Below, piece after piece: positions 10,801 through 19,060 of a stretch of DNA of 21,547 bases. The position numbers were made by a program, and so were the translations under genes. The DNA lies in contig JAOXYB010099715.1 in assembly GCA_028565635.1 (NCBI GenBank), positions 1 to 21,547 on the forward strand, in the 5' to 3' direction. Within the stretch, counting starts at the first letter, position 1, and each line of letters starts with the position of its first letter. Source of the stretch: Phoronis ovalis (taxonomy: Eukaryota; Phoronida; Phoronidae). The notes beneath the pieces were generated by a model. The model saw only the letters and a list, made by a program, of their open reading frames with translations, was not told the DNA's origin and searched no databases.

Positions 10801-13800
10801 AACGTGGCGTAAGTCATGATTTACGGAATTGCAACTTTACGACGTTTCATATAACGAATCCCAGTTCTTTTGGTACATAAAGTTGGTCCAACAGAACTTC
10901 CTATTAATTGTTTACACGAACCGCCATTCACACACATTCTTCATTTTCGTGTACTCGGAACACCGTTTCTAGACACTCGAACATTTCCCTAGCTGATTAC
11001 GAACAGATTTACAGGCACAAAACAATTTTTATAGGCTCATGATGTCTGGCTGTTCGTGGTACCAGCACAATATGCGGGAGTGTGAAAATAACGGAAATGT
11101 GGCCGTAGCAGGAAAATAGTGCATGAACGTGGCGGTTTATGTATACGATTGATAGGCCGGCCTGAGTGGGGCTTGAGCACCAGAGCAACAATCACGCTTC
11201 CAATAGATGTCAGCACTAGCGAAGTCGTCACGGTATAACCCTCGACAGTATACCTTCTTTATTACTGTTATGTTCAGGCTAAATTTACATGCAAATGCAG
11301 TTGGCTTAATTACTGAATCTGAAAACTTAATAAAATAAACGTTCTGTTGCATCACTACATTAAATGATACCAGAATGAATGGTATCCAAAGGAGAAGTAA
11401 TAGAAGTAAAAGCAAAGAAGCTAATCCAAACAATTTTGAATACCAAATACCAACATTCTCTATATAATAAAGCATTTTAAAAATCAAGAAATAGCTAGGT
11501 ACCAACACAAATGAACAAATGGTTTTTTTATTTCTATGCTCTCTGATCGTCGAGCTGTGCTCCCTAGCGGAACAATTTAAAACGACCCTAATTGCCTGCA
11601 TGGTACGCATAGTTCGAAAAACCATTGTTAGATGGAGCTGGTACCTTACTTACGGCTCTGGTCTGAGGCGAAAAAGAGAGGTTTATGTAAAACATTATTT
11701 AATATATATTATTTTATATAATAGTATATAAGACTTCTTAGTTAAATCTGTATGACCAGTAGGCGCAAGCCAAGAACAAACAGGTTTAAAATCGTGAAAT
11801 GGCCTTAATGAAAATATTGATATTACTTCTGCTGAAATCACTAAAACTAATTTTAAATAAACATGAGGAGTTATATATATAATATTAAGTTTTATAAAGG
11901 TGGAACATATATAAACAGGGAACCTGCAAAGTGTTACTAGTTATTAAATCAATGCATCTAATCACAATATAGTATATCTTTGGGTAAAAATGCTTTATTT
12001 ATAGCACCAAACAGCTTTTCTTATTAGAAGGGGACACTCGTATCTGAACGAAATAAATAGATACCTTTATCTATATACTTTTAGCCTTTTTCTAACCCGA
12101 TCATGTAAATACTAGACTTGACGTTGAAATAAGAAGCAAATAATAAAGTATCAGTAGCCTTTATCCCAAGGCAGCAATGAGTAACATCCAAAATTCAAAA
12201 ATAGAAACGAGGCGAGTGGTACTCTAAGACACAATATCTGTTCAAGTATTAAACATGTATTTACGTTTTTGTCTGTAATACATTATGTATGATAGAAATG
12301 CTTAGTTATTTATGGGCGGTATGCGTAAAATTCGCTTTCGAGAACGAAATTTTACTTCACCAAATTCGTTATATAACGATGTTATACAGTGTATGCGATA
12401 TGAGACAAATGATATTCTACGACAATGTTTATAACGTATAATGTCTAGAATCTCTTATTAAGAACCATGCAAATACTGTACATATAATTTCATATCTAAG
12501 TTTCCATGACTATATTTTACCGTTTGCAACCAGGTGCGACCCCATAGTGACGTTATTTGTAACGTCACATATATAAAAATGTATTATTAAATGATGCTCA
12601 GCCAGGTCCATACCAGGCTACAACATGCCTTTCGTTAAAAACAGTATAAAAAATGCTCATTGTCTTTGTAGTACAAACATATTTTGCCAAATCTTGCCTT
12701 TCAACTCTGGTGCATCACTCTATAGATTGTTAGGTATTGAATCATAGCTATAAATGCGATGATACTGAACTGGGATAACGAAAAAGCAGTATGCCGACCG
12801 ATGTTTCACGAGGGCTAATTTATATTTAATGAGTCATCGCTGTTTTTCTCCGTGAGAAGCAAACTTCCCTCGAACAAAATGACGAGCACAAATGTTCACT
12901 TACCTTTCACACAACCGTAGAACCCAGCTAGCAACAATCCATAGAGAAAGCATGAATACTAGTAACACAGTTCCGGGGGCCATTGTCATGAGCACTTTTA
13001 ACACAAAACGTGTATTAAAGTTAATTCTATTTAGAGCCCCAATACTCCTTGACGATGCGTCTGTAAAAAGTTTACTATGCAAAAGCATAACTCGTCCGAT
13101 TAGGTACAGTCTTAAAAACATCGGTAAAGATAGTATCACATCCACCGAAACTGGTGCAGATACAATTTCCCCTGTCTGTCTGTTTGTTGTTGTCCATGTA
13201 AAGTAAAACTCCCCTGGAAATGGATGCAAAGCACACACAGTTAACTCCATAATAATTTGCATAATTCTTTTTCCAGACATTGCTATCCTCCAATCTTCGA
13301 CACAGTTGTCTATTGCGAACAGCTAGAAATGTAAAGAAAAAAGACGTGTCATTGTTGGTAGATTCTAGTATATTAATTCATACAAGTGGAATTTCGTGCT
13401 GATAGGTACGAGTATTGATAGGTACGAGTATTGATAGGTACGAGCATTGATATTCTTTTGCGATTAGATAACCTAACTGTATATAGTTTGCAACGCGAAA
13501 TAAGGTAAAATAACTTTACAAAAAAGGAAATATATTTAAGGTGGCTTGAAGGCATCGGCATCAGCAACTTGAACATTATACGTTTATTTTAGGTTTTAAG
13601 AAAACTGAATCAAGACTGTAAAAGTTTTCATAATTATATGAAAAGTATATATTAAATAAAAGTAACTTTCGGTAAGCATAATTTTATTTTCAACTTTTTG
13701 CTACGACGACTTTACAGTCCTCAAATCAATTTTGTTAAAATCTAGATTTTAATAACACGAAATTCAAAAGACCATTTAAGAGACAAAACGAACAGCATAG

Positions 13801-15327
13801 CAAAGCTAAAGAAATCCTAGAACAGTCTCAGGTGGTGTGGTGTATATCGGATATATTAATTAGTAGAAACTAAAGTAATTCTGCACTAATTTGCAATAAT
13901 TAGTTCTCCTCATTACAGAATTAAATTTCTTTTTGTGTAGCTTTAAATAACATCGTAGAGTTTTGCATTTGTACATTTATAAAAAGAACACGGAAGATAA
14001 AATCAATACAGTGATAGTCACGACACGTTACTTCAATCACTTGAATACAGCCTTCAACGTATTAACTTTCGCAATTGACTAAACGATACAAAAGATATCT
14101 GGGTATTTTATACTCCTTTCCGGAACAAGATCAAATATAATAAAATTTACTCAGCTACCGGCAAAGATCATCAGCTCCGATAAAAGATTATGAAGATATC
14201 TAAACAATATAAATAGCATTCGATAAAAGATTTTTTAAAATGTATTAATTTTATCTTCGCAACATACTTCTCTTAACTTCTACGGTACATTTGCATGGCA
14301 ATCGCTATAGAGAATTTGATCCTCATTATGGAATAGGCAAAGATTACAAGGACCCTCATTTAATTTATATACCCTGTACCCATGGCGATTATTACTAATC
14401 CCACAAGAATAATTTACCATAGTTTTTAACGCACTTTTCAACAGAAAACAAGATATCTTGGGAAATTTGTTTATCAGCACATTCTGTAGTTATAATAAAA
14501 ATATTTGCGCGTATATCGTGTTCACGACATCAGGTGACTTTGCATTTTTAGTAAACATGTTTTGCATTGCCGTGTGACATGAAAACTAAATGTCAAAAAC
14601 GAGAACTGTTATTAAATGATTATATGTCCGTGTATGTGTATATGTTTCTAATGGCAAACTGTGCCTATATTCTCTCTGAGTATATCGTGTTTCATAAATA
14701 TACGTACATGTATTAGGTATCCCTTGGGTTTCATAATTCAAAGTTTTGTTCATATCTTTAAATAGATCAACTTCTGTTTTCCTTAATAAACTTTATTTTT
14801 TTGAAAAATTAAGTATTATTTTTAAATACCATATGCGTGATATAGATAATTCCTGCTAAAAAGTAAATCACTTCGTAAACCTACTACTAGTGGGATATAT
14901 AGGCGACATCCATTCATGCAGTGTTACTTGGTATATTTATGATTAAATTGAATTTATTCTACTGCCGAATAGAAAACTTGAAACTTATCCTTCTTGAATC
15001 ATCTATGTATTTAGAAAATACAAAAAGAACGTTTATCAATACATCTATAAATGAAGTGATTTTGAAATGAGTTGATATTTCAAATTGATTATCAATGACA
15101 GTGTCCACAGCCGGTCGACAGAAGTACAAACTGGACTCTATCATCCTTCAACATGGTTCAACTCTCTCAATTTCTTGCAATATCACCAAATGGGCGAGAT
15201 TTGAAACTATAATAAAATAGCTTGAACATACCTGAATTTCCAAAGCATGATATGCTATAATTAATCCAATAAGGATACACGTTGATACACTGATTAAAGT
15301 TTTCATAGTTGTGGAATAGGGATCTGC
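4612..15327 (-). CDS. SK: SK-type calcium-activated potassium channel, 3' part (8 exons)
   Basis: The coding join on the minus strand is 15327-15232, 13322-12904, 10586-10451, 9569-9459, 9142-9015, 7994-7925, 5786-5685, 4824-4612: 1275 nt, 424 codons plus a TGA stop. All seven introns are GT-AG and every junction keeps frame (phases 0,2,0,0,2,0,0). The product fragment runs from S2 through S3, S4, S5, the P-loop with GYGD (residues about 196-199), S6, the calmodulin-binding domain, a coiled coil and a polar tail. SK channels are plasma-membrane tetramers with constitutively bound calmodulin. They open on rising cytosolic Ca2+ and produce after-hyperpolarisation. Family knowledge supports the role; the order of domains and conserved motifs is seen directly. 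S1 and the N terminus are absent from the window, so the gene is 5'-partial here. Whether it is the only SK paralogue in the genome cannot be told. Confidence 0.96.
5685..5786 (-). CDS. SK: SK channel exon, coiled-coil segment
   Basis: This 102-nt exon is in phase 0 at both ends and encodes 34 residues from [16 protein letters not shown] to EEKLSSLQ. It has the acceptor TATATTTTAG and donor CAG|GTATGT. It aligns to the TQNxMYDxISD...RxxxLExKL region that follows the calmodulin-binding domain. Hydrophobic positions fall in a heptad-like pattern (V, V, M, L, V, I, L, L), consistent with the C-terminal coiled coil proposed to help tetramer assembly. The sequence past TQNxMYD is less conserved, as in other SK genes. 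Because both ends are phase 0, skipping this exon would keep the frame. Confidence 0.9.
5954..6034 (-). other. Candidate stop-containing cassette exon in SK intron 6
   Basis: On the minus strand a good acceptor (TTATTTTACATTTTCAG) is followed 81 bases later by GAAT|GTGAGT, a strong donor. Both flanking exons meet in phase 0, and 81 is a multiple of three. In the phase dictated by the upstream exon it reads [15 protein letters not shown] and then a TAA stop. Inclusion would end the channel straight after the calmodulin-binding domain, removing the coiled coil and tail. No conservation evidence is available, so this may be a chance pair of sites. Confidence 0.25.
7024..7375. repeat. Three copies of a short repeat containing TGACGTCA
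   Basis: The word ATGACGTCAYCAAGTTGC is present at 7025-7042 on the plus strand and, inverted, at 7171-7188. A third related copy, GATGACGTCACTAAGTT, lies at about 7357-7373. Each carries a full cAMP-response-element palindrome (7026-7033, 7180-7187, 7359-7366). The copies sit in SK intron 6. They may be transcription-factor sites or pieces of one repeat family. Confidence 0.6.
7925..7994 (-). CDS. SK: SK channel exon, second half of calmodulin-binding domain
   Basis: This 70-nt exon, too short for most ORF scans, has the acceptor CGTTTTTCAG and donor AAG|GTGAGC. It adds one base to finish a serine codon, then encodes [20 protein letters not shown] and IAK. This matches the second calmodulin-binding helix (human [23 protein letters not shown]). 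The Arg and Lys of the LRxxK stretch that contact calmodulin in the family are kept. The Met-Glu of human KMEQ is Val-Tyr here (KVYQ), a departure from both human and fly. Phase agrees with the neighbours on both sides. Confidence 0.93.
8375..8800. mobile_element. Inverted-repeat element with iterated CTAACCCGGAAA motif
   Basis: The left end reads CTAACCCGGAAAC and the right end is its complement, TTTCCGGGTTAG. Variants of the motif recur in the left arm at about 8375, 8418, 8435, 8455, 8473 and 8501 in direct orientation. They recur in the right arm ending at about 8697, 8714, 8730, 8750 and 8797 in the opposite orientation. Between them is AT-rich filler with its own short repeat (GAATTACTAGAGTATCAAAT at about 8549 and a near copy at about 8586). 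No target-site duplication is clear and no protein is encoded. It lies wholly within SK intron 5. I infer a non-autonomous transposable element or a decayed fold-back. Confidence 0.6.
9015..9142 (-). CDS. SK: SK channel exon, first half of calmodulin-binding domain
   Basis: This 128-nt exon, found by scanning for the conserved domain, has the acceptor TATTTTCAG and donor CATAG|GTAAGT. It encodes 42 residues ([42 protein letters not shown]) plus two bases of a serine codon. This is the first helix of the SK calmodulin-binding domain, where apo-calmodulin is held constitutively. [16 protein letters not shown] resembles the fly sequence more than the vertebrate KKIDHAKVRKHQRKFL. Intron 4, separating it from the S6 exon, is only 316 bp, the shortest of the gene. 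Confidence 0.95.
9459..9569 (-). CDS. SK: SK channel exon with S6 and start of calmodulin-binding region
   Basis: This 111-nt exon is in phase 0 at both ends and encodes 37 residues. It covers most of S6 ([15 protein letters not shown]) and the proximal C-terminal segment [22 protein letters not shown], nearly invariant in SK channels from flies to humans. The acceptor is TTATAAAG, an AAG rather than CAG site with a moderate pyrimidine tract. The donor is AGG|GTAAGC. The segment couples the calmodulin-bound gate to the pore. No lost key residue is seen. Confidence 0.96.
9652..9735. repeat. 26-bp minisatellite, 3 copies plus partial
   Basis: The unit begins CAATAGAATCGTGTAGCGGG and ends AGCAAC. 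It starts at 9652, 9678 and 9704, nearly identical, with a truncated fourth copy at 9730. It lies in SK intron 3, about 80 bp upstream (in transcription) of the S6 exon. Confidence 0.9.
10045..10400. mobile_element. Fold-back (MITE-like) element with 5-bp target-site duplication
   Basis: Two arms, 10045-10214 and 10226-10400, are inverted copies around an 11-base loop at 10215-10225. The innermost 50 or so bases of the arms match almost perfectly and the outer parts show scattered mismatches and small indels. The ends read CAGGCCTGCC...GGTAGGTCTG. The element is flanked on both sides by GTAAA (10040-10044 and 10401-10405), a likely target-site duplication. It has no credible transposase, so it would be non-autonomous. 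It fills about 40 percent of SK intron 3 and starts 50 bp downstream of the pore exon donor. The long ORFs crossing it on both strands are by-products of its repeated structure. Transcribed with the gene, it could fold into a ~170-bp hairpin. Confidence 0.85.
10451..10586 (-). CDS. SK: SK channel pore exon (selectivity filter)
   Basis: This 136-nt exon supplies one base to a split codon, then 45 residues from [10 protein letters not shown] to STGVM. It contains the pore helix ([10 protein letters not shown]), the potassium selectivity filter GYGD, the outer-pore VPNTYC and the start of S6. The turret has the short, insect-like form ([11 protein letters not shown]) rather than the longer vertebrate one. 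The acceptor is TGTTTTAG and the donor ATG|GTAAGT. The split codon joined to the preceding exon is AGT (Ser), where human and fly have Arg in CER. The exon is closely bracketed by two palindromic elements, at 10045-10400 and 10731-10862. Confidence 0.97.
10731..10862. mobile_element. Palindromic MITE-like element in SK intron 2
   Basis: An imperfect inverted repeat starts GGGCCCGTTGTCGGAAACATT and ends with the approximate complement (reading GGGATTCGTTATATGAAACG on the minus strand), followed inward by GTAAAGTT and CCGTAA on both arms. The centre carries repeated CGTAAGTCATGA words. There is no coding capacity and no clear target-site duplication. It is probably a small non-autonomous transposon; the family is not identified. 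It ends about 145 bp upstream of the pore exon's acceptor. Confidence 0.6.
12325..12378. repeat. Imperfect hairpin followed by 12-bp palindrome
   Basis: GTAAAATTCG at 12325-12334 pairs with CGAAATTTTAC at 12345-12355, and CGTTATATAACG (12367-12378) is a perfect palindrome. The 11-mer ATTCGTTATAT is shared with the minus strand of the palindromic element's end at 10849-10859, so this may be a fragment of a related element in the same intron. Confidence 0.4.
12547..12568. repeat. Perfect 9-bp inverted repeat with CRE half sites
   Basis: GTGACGTTA, a four-base loop TTTG, then TAACGTCAC. It lies in the 3' part of the 12.3-12.9 kb stretch of SK intron 2, about 340 bp downstream of the S3-S5 exon donor. 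It could be a dimeric protein-binding site or chance. Confidence 0.5.
12904..13322 (-). CDS. SK: SK channel exon with S3, S4 and S5
   Basis: This 419-nt exon is the largest. It encodes 139 residues plus two bases of a split codon. It opens with [15 protein letters not shown], the hallmark S2-S3 loop of SK channels, followed by S3 (about residues 50-64 of the fragment) and [12 protein letters not shown] variable extracellular S3-S4 loop precedes S4 and the highly conserved linker ([27 protein letters not shown]). S5 lies at about 142-166 with PGTVLLVF. The acceptor is TTTACATTTCTAG and the donor is AAAG|GTAAGT. The S3-S4 loop ([16 protein letters not shown]) differs from vertebrate SKs; this loop contributes to apamin binding in vertebrates, so toxin sensitivity cannot be assumed. 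Confidence 0.96.
13323..15231 (-). other. SK: SK intron 1 (1909 bp)
   Basis: GT-AG intron between the S2 and S3-S5 exons. It holds the 16-bp minisatellite at 13400 and otherwise AT-rich sequence without recognised features. Confidence 0.85.
13400..13453. repeat. 16-bp minisatellite, 3 copies plus partial
   Basis: The unit TGATAGGTACGAGTAT starts at 13400, 13416 and 13432 (the third has GCAT), then a partial TGATAT. It lies in SK intron 1, about 80 bp upstream (in transcription) of the S3-S5 exon. Confidence 0.9.
15232..15327 (-). CDS. SK: SK channel exon with S2 helix
   Basis: This 96-nt exon encodes 32 residues ([10 protein letters not shown]... to ...AYHALEIQ), corresponding to the S1-S2 linker and S2 of SK channels; fly and human have KASxYSxALK...GLIxxYHAxExQ here. 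The acceptor is a pyrimidine-rich tract ending TTTTGCAG and the donor is CAG|GTATGT, both on the minus strand. A second AG four bases into the exon (GCAGGCAG) could act as an alternative acceptor, but it would shift frame. The exon begins in phase 0 at the position matching the K|A boundary of homologues, so the preceding exon should end with S1 and the sequence before this linker. It is the most 5' exon I can recognise. Confidence 0.92.
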
Positions 15328-15958
15328 CTGCAAAATAAAGAAAAATTTTCTTATACATTTTGCAGTTTATTGCATTACAGAAATAGGCAAAATAATAGTT
15401 TTTATATGATACATGCATGTCTAAAAATAAATTGTCTCCTTTAAACAGTTTGAATAATTTATTATGGTAGCGACTAAAAAATCAAGTAGCTACTACAATA
15501 TATATGTTACTCTTAAATCTTCTGCATGGGAGTCCTGTATAATCACTGTACTTGAACTATGGTGCATTCAGCAATGGTTAAATTATATTGTTAATATATA
15601 TCCCGGATCTACATTTTTCTTCTATGCATATAAGCTAAAAATTCACGTTAATACCCTAAATTATGTGTATATGAGAAGTATACCACACATGTAAAAGCAT
15701 GCCAATACTCAGACAGGGTCATATTTTGCATGCTGCCATTTCCCTATAGAAAATGTTTACCCCCAAAGCTGCAGCTACCTAAGAGCTTACCTATTAATAG
15801 AGAACGTTAATAATGTAAAATGTGTGATAATTAGAGTTCGGGGAAAGTTCATGATGGCTATCGATAGAAAAAACTATTTGTGTTAATATAGAAATATTTA
15901 AATCTTACCATGTATTATAAAGCGTAATGAATGCGCAACTGGTACATATTAAAAAAAA

Positions 15959-16014
15959 CAGGGTGGCAAGGCAATATGAACGGGGGTAACCAGGGTGGCA
16001 AGGCAATATGAACG
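15959..16014. repeat. Two direct copies of a 24-bp sequence, 32-bp spacing
   Basis: CAGGGTGGCAAGGCAATATG followed by AACG occurs at 15959-15982 and 15991-16014. The 8 bases between them and the G-run after the second copy suggest a small duplicated unit of about 32 bp. Confidence 0.85.
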
Positions 16015-17279
16015 CGGGGGGTAGCCATATTCAAACATGCTTTCTTAGAAAAGATGTAATGCACTTAACCTTGCACTAAAAAAATTATACCCGATCATAT
16101 ATAGTGAACTGTTTTGACACAAGCAACATCCAATGACCGGAAAAGTGAACGTGTCACCAGGAGATTGGGTTTGCCAGCTAGTATCTTCTCAATCCGGGCA
16201 TAATGGTTTTCAAATAAATTTTTTTTCTGTCAATATCCAACATGAAAGAAATGATTTTTTCTTTAATTTAAAAAGAAATAACATCTTACTGTGGCATTTC
16301 AGGATCGCGTCAAATGGTCAGTAATCCGAATGAAACTGAGACGTTTAGTAAGCAACATATAATTAGTATACATTCTACAGGAATTTATAACAAGCATTAA
16401 TAACTGTCAAAACATTAGTAACTAGCAAAATTAGCCTATGGCTATGAACTATCTTTACAGCTATCTTTACCTGCCCACCACAGCTATCTCATGGCGCATC
16501 AGAAAAAGACGGGGTATAGAAGAAATGATAAAGTCGGACTACTACTTGAGTCCGAGAAATTTAAGAAAAAAGGAAAGAAATATCATGCAAACCGTGACGG
16601 CATTGAATTCGTTTGATAATTTAAAAAAATGCTGGTGTTAAAAACTAAATTCAAGAGTTCATTATATTTCGCGTTTTCTTCTTTCTGCATAAACCTATAA
16701 ATTTTAAGTGCTTTGTGACATCAATGTGTGTGAGGCAATAATAGTCACCTAATAGTCACGTGACATATGTACATCTAGAACCAGTATGAGGTCATGAAAC
16801 AGATGTTACACAACAAAGCTTTTTGTGAAATAAATCAGGCTATTATTCCCTATAGGTGAAATTCGTTTTGTAGAAATAATTTATAATAAAATGGATTAAT
16901 TACCCCTTTAATGTGGCATGAAGACACTTGAACTTTTTCATTAGTAAGGTAATATTTTAGAGAAGGGCAGATCTCTAGTTCAAATCGATAATTTAAATTT
17001 TAATATTGAAACAAAAGTGTTGTCAAATATTGTTAACACATGAGAAACTTGATTTATGGACGGAACGCTTGGGAGTGTTTTATTACGTAGTCTTACATCC
17101 GTAAAAGCATAGTTATATTATTTTGCTGATTAATATATGATAAGTTATTGGGCATTTCAATGTTTATATTTCTGTATTTCTGAATGTATCACATTGTTAT
17201 TACCGATCGCTCAGCATAATTGTTAACTTCTCTTATAATTGTGTTGTAGCTCGTTAAGCAAGCCTATTGGTTTTGTATG

Positions 17280-17316
17280 ATTTCTTTCTTCTTCTTTTTC
17301 TTCTTCTTCTTCTTCC
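17280..17316. repeat. Pyrimidine (TTC)n microsatellite
   Basis: An interrupted run of TTC/TTTC units on the plus strand, ordinary simple repeat in the region upstream of the recognised exons. Confidence 0.85.
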
Positions 17317-19018
17317 AATTTCAGCAAGCTATATTTCGAAGACTGTCAAAAGGTTATTTAGGGGTCAAATGTCAAAATTGCTCGAGATTTTCCAAAATGA
17401 TGGTTTTCAGGTATAAAAAGGTCATTTTGATAACCTTTTAGAATATTTATGTATTAAAAGGTGATTTTTTAAGCATCTTTTAAATTAATTTATGGAGGAA
17501 ACATATACTGCAAGTCATAGTGTTTAGTCCGATAGGCTTGTACTTTGACATATGACAGTCTGGAGTTTAGGTCATGTAACGTTCATAAAAGCTAATATGA
17601 GCAACTCTGCCTTTGCTAAAAGGCTATCTAGTTTTGCATATTGTGTTTGTATTTCTAACCAAGTAACTAAAAAAATAAGATTTCTTGTAATAACAGATAG
17701 CCTTGAATCCGCACAAAGTATCCGTAACACCCATTTATTTACCACTAGACGGGATGATTAAATGTTGGTACGTAAAAAGAAAACAGATGCCAACGGATTC
17801 AGTGGAGAACAGATACGGCACACCGACCTTTTTTTGGTTTAACAGAAAACACAAGACAGACATATTGACATTTGCAGTAAAATAAATACTACATATATTT
17901 TTCATAGCACACATAAGAGACAGGTGGTATCCTTTATGAACTCTTAAACAAAAGTTAAAACATGTTAAAAAGTAATAAATCATTCGGGCCTGGTCGCTTA
18001 TCCTCCTACAATCTAGAGAATGATTGATTTCTCTACACGACAGAGAACTCAAGCGGATGATGTATCGATTTGTAAAGCCAAAAGTTAAACGTTCGTGTTT
18101 TTCTTGCTAGTTCTACAAACACTAGTAGATGAGAAAACATAACACACACGTGGTTGATAACAGTCGGATTTACATTTCGGATACGTTTTTAATTGTATAA
18201 TACGTTTCACGGTTGTAACGGCTTCCAAGAACTCTCCCAAGGTTTATTGGTGCATTGAGGTTTAATTATATTACTATACTAGAATAACTTTTTTATTTTT
18301 CATTAATTTTGACACACGATATGTTTTGGCGCTAAGCAATATTTATCTTTGCAAATGCATACAGTGGGAAATTTTGCGCGCTGTGTTATTTGAGCATTTT
18401 AGGGTGTGATCACTTGTATCATTCACTCAAGGTACAAATAGGTTTAATCTTGAAGGAATAGCAATTAATCTATGTCATACATAGAAATCGGCATTTTTGT
18501 GATGTATAACTACAATATAATTCGTGCGAGTAATTATTAGATTTCCCTGCCTGTATGCAATTAATTATATACATGTACAGCATAATCATATTACTCTCGC
18601 GAGTTGTAACAGTTTTCGCAGTCTGAAATGAAATAGTTACATGATACTGCAAAACAGTGCCATACGAAGACAGGTAATTAAGATAACCACCTATAAGTGC
18701 TACGTTTTTTAAGTATAAAATGTGGCTATAAATTGCGGCAATTATTTATTCCCATGAGGTGATGAGTGATGTTCAGTATATGACCCAGAGACTCCACGAT
18801 AAGTGATTCTATTTTTTTTTTCCAATTTTCCAACTAATCTTTCTATTTAATGAGTTACAAGTTTTTAATACTATCGTTAAAAATAGATAGGAAATTAAAT
18901 GATGAACTCAGTTCTTGCCTTTATCCTGCATATTGATTTATTTGCAATATATAGCCCTTAAGTCAACGACTAAAACTACTATATATTTTACCCAGTTTCA
19001 CCAGTCGTTTTCTACCAG

Positions 19019-19060
19019 GCTAATGTGGGGCTAATGTGGGGCTAATGTGGGGCTAATGTT
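19019..19060. repeat. 11-bp tandem repeat, nearly 4 copies
   Basis: GCTAATGTGGG starts at 19019, 19030 and 19041, followed by a partial GCTAATGTT. It lies in sequence upstream of the recognised SK exons. Confidence 0.9.

Larger units (their letters stand above)
10587..12903 (-). other. SK: SK intron 2 (2317 bp)
   Basis: GT-AG intron, the longest between recognised exons. It contains the palindromic element at 10731-10862, the hairpins at 12325-12378 and 12547-12568, and a less AT-rich block at about 11035-11230 of unknown origin with two overlapping frames (11037-11231 and 11137-11625, minus strand) that match no family I know. Confidence 0.85.

Noticed and set aside
11137-11625. 162-codon minus-strand frame as a gene in SK intron 2
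   Set aside because: Low-complexity leucine run, no family signature, and it does not align with any missing SK segment; the flanking exons already join in phase without it.
12892-13206. 104-codon plus-strand frame
   Set aside because: It is the antisense shadow of the conserved SK S3-S5 exon.
15900-15960. Minus-strand donor ATG|GTAAGA with a short open frame before it as the missing S1 exon
   Set aside because: The peptide (CTSCAFITLYNT) does not match SK S1, and no suitable acceptor with conserved N-terminal sequence precedes it.
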